From: Lunatimonas salinarum
GTDB taxonomy: Bacteria > Bacteroidota > Bacteroidia > Cytophagales > Cyclobacteriaceae
Direction: 5' to 3'
Assembly: GCF_017811155.1 (NCBI RefSeq)
Contig: NZ_JACVCV010000004.1
Coordinates: forward strand, 1-64,000
DNA length: 64,000 bases
Positions 59,258 through 64,000 of this stretch are shown here, one piece after another; position 1 is the stretch's first letter; each line of letters begins with the position of its first letter. A model generated the notes under the pieces. The model had not been told where the DNA came from, did not search any database, and saw nothing but the letters and a program-made list of their open reading frames with translations. Made by a program: the position numbers and the translations under genes.

Positions 59258-61675
59258 ATGACTCCCTTACAGCAGCCACACACCATCATCACCCCGGGAC
59301 CCATCCGAAATTGGGAGGTAACACCCTACGGAATTAGTGGGCACACCGAAGAGGCTTATTTTTCCATTCAGGTCTATGCAGACCACACCATCCGCGTACA
59401 GGTGAGTAGATACGAGGCATTTTCACCCAATCCCTATGCGGTTACCACCAAACCCGTAGCTGGCTTGTTTGAGTTTCGCTCCTCGCCTGACATCCTATGG
59501 CTATCTACCAAGAAGATGACCGTAACCATTTCCCGAGAATGCTTTTCGCTGTCCTTTGCGATCCCTCAGGGGAAAGTTCTCTGTGAAGACGATCCAGCCA
59601 TCGGTATCAATTGGCTGGGCACTGAGGTAAGCTGCTATAAAAAGCTGCAGCCTTGGGAAAAATTCATTGGGCTAGGTGAAAAGACCGGAGGGCTGAACCG
59701 CTGGGGAAAAGCCTACACCAATTGGAATACGGACAGCTTCGGGTACGGCATTGATGCTGACCCCTTATACCTCTCAGTCCCGTTCTATATCGGACTGAAC
59801 GGCGGAAACGCCTATGGCATATTCTTCGACAACCCCCATAAATCGGTCTTCAATTTTGGAGCCAGTAACAACCGGTTCAGCTATTTCAGCGCAGACGATG
59901 GCGACTTGGACTATTATTTTTTCCACGACGACTCCGTGGCATCCATTATTCAGGCCTATACCCAGCTTACCGGCAGAATGGAGATGCCACCCCTATGGTC
60001 ATTGGGTTACCAACAATGCCGTTATTCGTATTACCCGGATCGCGAGGTACTACGATTGGCAGATACCTTCCGCGAAAAAGAAATTCCTGCGGACGTGATC
60101 TACTTGGACATCCACCACATGGAAAAATACAAGGTGTTTACCTTTGACGGCAAAACCTTCCCCGATCCGGCCGCTATGATCAAAAGTCTGAAGGAACGTG
60201 GATTTAAGGTGGTGGTAATACTGGATCCCGGAATTAATAAGGACCCAGATTACACTCCCTACGTGGAAGGGATTGAGCAAGGGCTCTTTCTACGCTATCC
60301 GGATCAAGTACCGTACGAAGGACATGTATGGCCGGGCTGGTGTGCCTTTCCCGATTTCACCAACCCTGCTGCGAGGGCGTGGTGGGCGAACAAACTCTCC
60401 TTTTACAGTTCCCTGGGAGTAGACGGTTTCTGGACAGACATGAACGAACCTGCCACTTGGGGCCAGCACATGCCAAATATCATTGAGTTTGACTTTGAGG
60501 GGGAACGATGCAGCCACCGCAAGGCACGAAATGTATACGGCATGCAGATGGCCCGAAGTACTCGGGAAGGATCTCTCAAACATGCGGATAATAATAGACC
60601 CTTTGTGCTCTCACGATCTGGATATGCCGGTATCCAACGGTATGCAGCCGTTTGGACCGGAGACAACGTAGCCTCGGACGAGCACATGCTTGCGGGTATG
60701 CGATTGGTGAATAGCCTGGGATTGAGCGGTGTACCTTTTTCCGGATTCGACGTAGGGGGTTTTGCAGGCAATACCAACCCGCAGCTATTCGCCAGATGGA
60801 TTAGTTTGGGTGCCTTTTCTCCGCTATTCAGAGCGCACTCCATGATCAACAGCAACGATTCGGAACCTTGGTCCTTTGGAGAAGAGGTGGAGGAAATCGC
60901 AAAAAACTACATAAAGCTACGTTACAAACTACTGCCTACCATCTACGCAGCCTTTCTAGAAAGTTGCTCCAGCGGACTCCCGGTAGCGAAAAGCCTCGCC
61001 ATTGACTACGCCTTTGACGATCGGGTTTTCCAAGGGCCATTCGATAATCAATACCTGTTTTGCGATAAATTTTTGGTGGTTCCGGTCGAAAGTTTTCGGC
61101 CCGTCACCAAGGTCTTTCTGCCCGAAGGGAAATGGTACTATTTTTTCAATTCCCAACCGATGGAGGGCAATCAGGTGTGTTATTGGGAATGCCCACTGAG
61201 CTACCTACCCGTATTCGTGAAAGCCGGGAGTATCGTAGCCCTGCAGGAACCCGTATCCCATACCGGAGAAGCCCATGACGGAATTCTCCGTATGCATGTA
61301 TACCGTGGATCCGGAACGAGTACCCATCTTCACTACGAGGACGACGGCACCACGTTGGACTATAGAAATAATGCCCATTTCAAACGAAACTTGCTATTTG
61401 ACCATTCCCACAAAGTGCTTATTTTTGAAGAGTCCAGCGGCAACTACAAATCTAAGTTCCATACGGTAAAGATTTATTTCCATGGATTTACAGAAACCCA
61501 AGCTAGCGTAGGGGAGGTTATGAAGAAGTTAGAAAAAGAGGATATCTCTTTCTTGGATCGGATCAGCGATTTTGACCCATTTCCAGACAATCGACACCCA
61601 TACCATCAATGCGAGGATACCCGAACGCTGACTATTCCGCATCCTTTAGATAAGCTTACGATTATCCTTCATTGA
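59258..61675 (+). CDS. Glycoside hydrolase family 31 (alpha-glucosidase type)
   Basis: An 805-residue enzyme without signal peptide, so probably cytoplasmic. An N-terminal beta-sandwich (about 1-250) precedes the (beta/alpha)8 barrel, whose catalytic nucleophile is aspartate 394 in GFWTDMNEPATWGQ and whose acid/base lies in VWTGDNVASDEH. C-terminal beta domains follow (about 600-805). GH31 enzymes of this layout release glucose from alpha-glucosides such as maltose or starch fragments, though some act as alpha-xylosidases. It is alone, upstream of the LamG-type gene. Confidence 0.92.
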   Translation: MTPLQQPHTIITPGPIRNWEVTPYGISGHTEEAYFSIQVYADHTIRVQVSRYEAFSPNPYAVTTKPVAGLFEFRSSPDILWLSTKKMTVTISRECFSLSFAIPQGKVLCEDDPAIGINWLGTEVSCYKKLQPWEKFIGLGEKTGGLNRWGKAYTNWNTDSFGYGIDADPLYLSVPFYIGLNGGNAYGIFFDNPHKSVFNFGASNNRFSYFSADDGDLDYYFFHDDSVASIIQAYTQLTGRMEMPPLWSLGYQQCRYSYYPDREVLRLADTFREKEIPADVIYLDIHHMEKYKVFTFDGKTFPDPAAMIKSLKERGFKVVVILDPGINKDPDYTPYVEGIEQGLFLRYPDQVPYEGHVWPGWCAFPDFTNPAARAWWANKLSFYSSLGVDGFWTDMNEPATWGQHMPNIIEFDFEGERCSHRKARNVYGMQMARSTREGSLKHADNNRPFVLSRSGYAGIQRYAAVWTGDNVASDEHMLAGMRLVNSLGLSGVPFSGFDVGGFAGNTNPQLFARWISLGAFSPLFRAHSMINSNDSEPWSFGEEVEEIAKNYIKLRYKLLPTIYAAFLESCSSGLPVAKSLAIDYAFDDRVFQGPFDNQYLFCDKFLVVPVESFRPVTKVFLPEGKWYYFFNSQPMEGNQVCYWECPLSYLPVFVKAGSIVALQEPVSHTGEAHDGILRMHVYRGSGTSTHLHYEDDGTTLDYRNNAHFKRNLLFDHSHKVLIFEESSGNYKSKFHTVKIYFHGFTETQASVGEVMKKLEKEDISFLDRISDFDPFPDNRHPYHQCEDTRTLTIPHPLDKLTIILH

Positions 61676-61705
61676 CCGATCAACGAATTTACTAACCAAG
61701 CCAGC

Positions 61706-61975
61706 TCAAGATTGTTCTGCGGTTGCCCTTAGCAACTCCATATTGGTCCAGAGAATTTTTCGCACGATGGGATCTACTATCCATCGGGGCCTCGCGCTGT
61801 TGGGGACGGATATGATATGATAACTCAGGATAGCATATTTTCCCTTTTCCTCAATGACCCATTTACCGGAAAGCCTCTTTAGCGGCTCCAGTTTTTTTCC
61901 TTCCGTAAATAGACGCGATTCATGGGTTTCAAATTGAACGGTGGTTTTACCGTTTACCCTTTCGGTAGAATGCAT
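61706..61975 (-). pseudogene. N-terminally truncated START/SRPBCC-like protein
   Basis: An 89-residue ORF whose sequence (LKRLSGKWVIEEKGKYAILS, then PRWIVDPIVRKILWTNMELL) looks like the last third of a roughly 200-residue START/polyketide-cyclase-like protein. The N-terminal two thirds are missing, and the 450 bp upstream show no remnant in any frame that I can find, so it is likely a deletion remnant. It might still be translated from the ATG at 61975. The family resemblance is moderate. Confidence 0.5.
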
Positions 61976-62425
61976 GAAGTAACAATACCGGTTAGCTAGC
62001 GGAAAAAACTACCTAATATCGAGATAATGGATAAAAGCATAGTAGAAATTGTTTGGTAAGAATTAGCGGTCTGGATAAGCCCATTTTAAGTAGGACAACT
62101 TAACAACCCTTTACCCTTACCCATAGAGCAAAAAATATTTTCAATTTATTCCCTTATTTTTTCACACGATAATTTTTTTTATCGTATTTTTATAGATATA
62201 CAAAATTTGATTTGCCATCAATTCCAGAAGGGATCTTGAATCAAACACGGGTATGAGTAGTACATGTTTTTCGTACCCCTGGTTTAAGAACCAAGATTCC
62301 CCCAATCGCTTCTTATTTGTACAGCTGGAATCTCAAGTACGCGCCGCATAGCCAATCAAAAATATCGGTTCGTCAACGAATACTCTCATACACCACACCA
62401 TTTTAACCAAACAAATTCCAACCAC
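61976..62425. other. Intergenic region upstream of the LamG-type gene
   Basis: It includes an inverted repeat ACGATAA (62166-62172) / TTATCGT (62179-62185) around a six-T loop, and near 62279-62300 a small GGTT-AACC hairpin. No clear TAnnTTTG promoter and no coding sequence. The AT-rich symmetric site is a candidate operator or terminator. Confidence 0.45.
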
Positions 62426-64000
62426 ATGCAAACATTAGCCAACACAGGTCTAGGAGGCCAGGTTTTTCTTGTCTCCGAACTTAATAATTTTCCCACCGAA
62501 GCATGTACCTTTTCGCTGTGGACCCACCAGCCCACCCGGCTTTTTTACGGAAATTACGATACCGGAAGTATCTACGATGACACGGTGACTTTCCTAGATA
62601 TCTCCATTCAATCTGGCGGAATAGACCTTAACTTCGCCGGAAACGGTCACTATTTTTCTACTGGCGCCTTTCCGTTGTTTTGGACGGAGGAAGCCCATCA
62701 CCTTGCCATTACGCTTCAAAGCACGCCTTCGGGCTATGCCATCAGCTGCTATGCCAACGCGGTGCTCATCGACACCATTACGCTCGAAATCCTCAATAGC
62801 GCCACCCAACCCCAGCCGATGCGATTACTCCCCTCGGGTCCCCTTTACATCGGCAATCAAGCTCCGGATTTATCCCAAGATGGGCAATTTGGAAACCTTC
62901 AGGAAGCCCGGGGCTGCATGAGTGAACTGCACCTATATAGGGAAGCCTTAGGCGCCGACGCGATCAACATAGACGCACTGGGAGACCTGCCCGAAAACAC
63001 TACCCCCTACCTAAATCTCCCCCTCGATGACCTACACTATGACCGGCGCCTTGGACGTTGGCTCGACACCGTGCAGCCTTACTTCCATGCCCAAGAGCAT
63101 ATCCGGACAGATAATAATCCTGTGATCATGTTTAACGGCAACTATTCCCGTTTCCCAATCAAAGATCGTAGTGTGGCATTTTGGATCCGTTGCAGAGCGG
63201 GAGCCTCCGGCACGCTCATCAGCTACGGCGACGTGTCCAACACCGACCATCCCAATGATGGTGGGACCCCATGGATACTTGAAGATCCAAGCGGATTAAC
63301 GCTTAACGGCTATGGATCTGGCATTCAAGCAGCCACCGGCGATTGGAACCATGTAACGATCGTGGAAGATTCAGTTGGCAATTCTACCACCTTCTACCTT
63401 AACGGAAAACCGGGCCCCTATCCCCCTGGTAGCTATATGAATGACGGTGTGATCTTAAGCCAGCCGCTACTACTTGGTGCGAAGCAAACCTCAGATGCGG
63501 ATGATTCCGTATTTACAGGCGATCTCATCGACCTTCGTTTTTGGTCCCGGCCGCTCTCTGCCGAAGAAGTTGCTGAATTTGCACGGGGCGTGGTGCCTGA
63601 CGCCACTGACCCGACCATTTCAGACTACCAGCCTCTTGGTACTTTTGAAGTGGACGAGGAAATCTATGGCAACAATCGGGTTTTTCTTCCCATGCTCGAA
63701 AACGATGTCAAGTACCCCTTACAATCCTCCTTGGCAATGAGGGAAGTGCTGCACGTTGGCCCGGACAAGGGTGGCATGCAAACACGACCGTACACCGATC
63801 TATCCGGGTCGGATTTTACGCTGGAGCTCTGGGCACAGGTAAATACCGACGGCTTCCTTTTTCGTGGTCTAGGTACCAACGAAATGGTCAACGTATCCTT
63901 GGCGAAAGAAGGTGATCGACTGGTCCTATCCGTTAAGAATGCGGTAGACGACCAATACACCCAATTTGTAATGGATACCACAGGCACCGAGTTAACAGAA
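62426..64000 (+). CDS. Large LamG/concanavalin-like repeat protein (partial, 3' end outside window)
   Basis: A frame open from the ATG at 62426 to the window edge (525 codons, no stop). The N-terminus is MQTLANTGLGGQVFLVSELN, with no signal peptide visible. The sequence contains at least three LamG/concanavalin-A-like units; the second, about residues 195-385, is the clearest (SVAFWIRCRAGASGTLISYG, GDWNHVTIVEDSVGNSTTFY, DLIDLRFWSRPLSAEEVAEF), and a third starts with DFTLELWAQVNTDG. LamG units bind sugars or proteins in surface and secreted proteins. Lack of a signal peptide suggests another export route or a phage-like or contractile apparatus. Total length cannot be known. Confidence 0.8.
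   Translation, partial: MQTLANTGLGGQVFLVSELNNFPTEACTFSLWTHQPTRLFYGNYDTGSIYDDTVTFLDISIQSGGIDLNFAGNGHYFSTGAFPLFWTEEAHHLAITLQSTPSGYAISCYANAVLIDTITLEILNSATQPQPMRLLPSGPLYIGNQAPDLSQDGQFGNLQEARGCMSELHLYREALGADAINIDALGDLPENTTPYLNLPLDDLHYDRRLGRWLDTVQPYFHAQEHIRTDNNPVIMFNGNYSRFPIKDRSVAFWIRCRAGASGTLISYGDVSNTDHPNDGGTPWILEDPSGLTLNGYGSGIQAATGDWNHVTIVEDSVGNSTTFYLNGKPGPYPPGSYMNDGVILSQPLLLGAKQTSDADDSVFTGDLIDLRFWSRPLSAEEVAEFARGVVPDATDPTISDYQPLGTFEVDEEIYGNNRVFLPMLENDVKYPLQSSLAMREVLHVGPDKGGMQTRPYTDLSGSDFTLELWAQVNTDGFLFRGLGTNEMVNVSLAKEGDRLVLSVKNAVDDQYTQFVMDTTGTELTE

Noticed and set aside
1-64000. CRISPR arrays, tRNA genes, integrases, transposases and prophage genes were looked for.
   Set aside because: No regularly spaced direct repeats, tRNA-like cloverleaf or mobile-element enzyme was seen in any intergenic region or reading frame.

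Overview
The window comes from a chromosome of the phylum Bacteroidota, most likely a Cytophagales member (Cyclobacteriaceae-like). The evidence is: the phylum-specific promoter form TTTG-N19-21-TAnnTTTG, seen perfectly upstream of rpmH and of the rRNA operon; phylum-restricted families (DUF2480, DUF4783, DUF6090, DUF6702, DUF6787, DUF2490); a TonB receptor with a carboxypeptidase-like N-terminal domain; and the gene order coaX - outer-membrane protein - TPR - lptC - CorC/HlyC - ppiD. Most of the window is ordinary housekeeping chromosome. I see no prophage, transposase, CRISPR array or tRNA gene.

Layout. Positions 1-20 are the 5' end of a 16S rRNA gene on the minus strand, preceded by its leader and two tandem promoters (to 365). 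At 388-3856 is a minus operon rpmH-rnpA-S41 protease-tsaB-DUF2480. An M61 peptidase follows at 3981-5624. At 5689-9842 is a periplasmic M16 pair (one active, one inactive) with LolA-like domains. At 10188-13835 are a DUF2383 protein, a TonB receptor and a histidine-containing membrane protein. At 13989-19168 are a hypothetical gene, an AEC transporter, a giant AsmA-like protein and an NADP-binding protein. At 19438-29412 is a long minus cluster for envelope and core functions (IMPase, rsmI, PCD, DUF493, ppiD, CorC/HlyC, lptC, TPR, porin-like protein, coaX). Plus-strand anmK, a Glu/Leu-type dehydrogenase and nhaD run to 33631.

From 33639 to 49050 are gpmI, nadC, an ABC exporter, lysC, ribH, a TPR protein, pdhA, recF, DoxX, a sugar nucleotidyltransferase and a glnB-amtB operon. 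From 49501 to 58637 are an M1 aminopeptidase, HupE/UreJ_2, DUF6702, a 2'-5' RNA ligase-like protein, a double-Usp protein, a PepSY-like/DUF2490 pair, a META-like lipoprotein and a DUF6090 protein with an unusual jelly-roll-like tail. The end of the window carries a GH31 glucosidase, a truncated START-like ORF, and the first 525 codons of a large LamG-type protein that runs off the edge.

The most unusual signal is a short interspersed repeat of about 91-135 bp per unit, present five times at three loci (13112-13215, 25229-25442, 54025-54251). Every locus abuts the ATGAAA start of a gene. Each unit begins with ATGAAA or a close variant, has a conserved head and tail around a variable, often hairpin-forming centre, and stacks head to tail so that each junction recreates ATGAAA or a close variant. 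This looks like a start-codon-targeted mobile or recombining leader cassette that I do not recognise.
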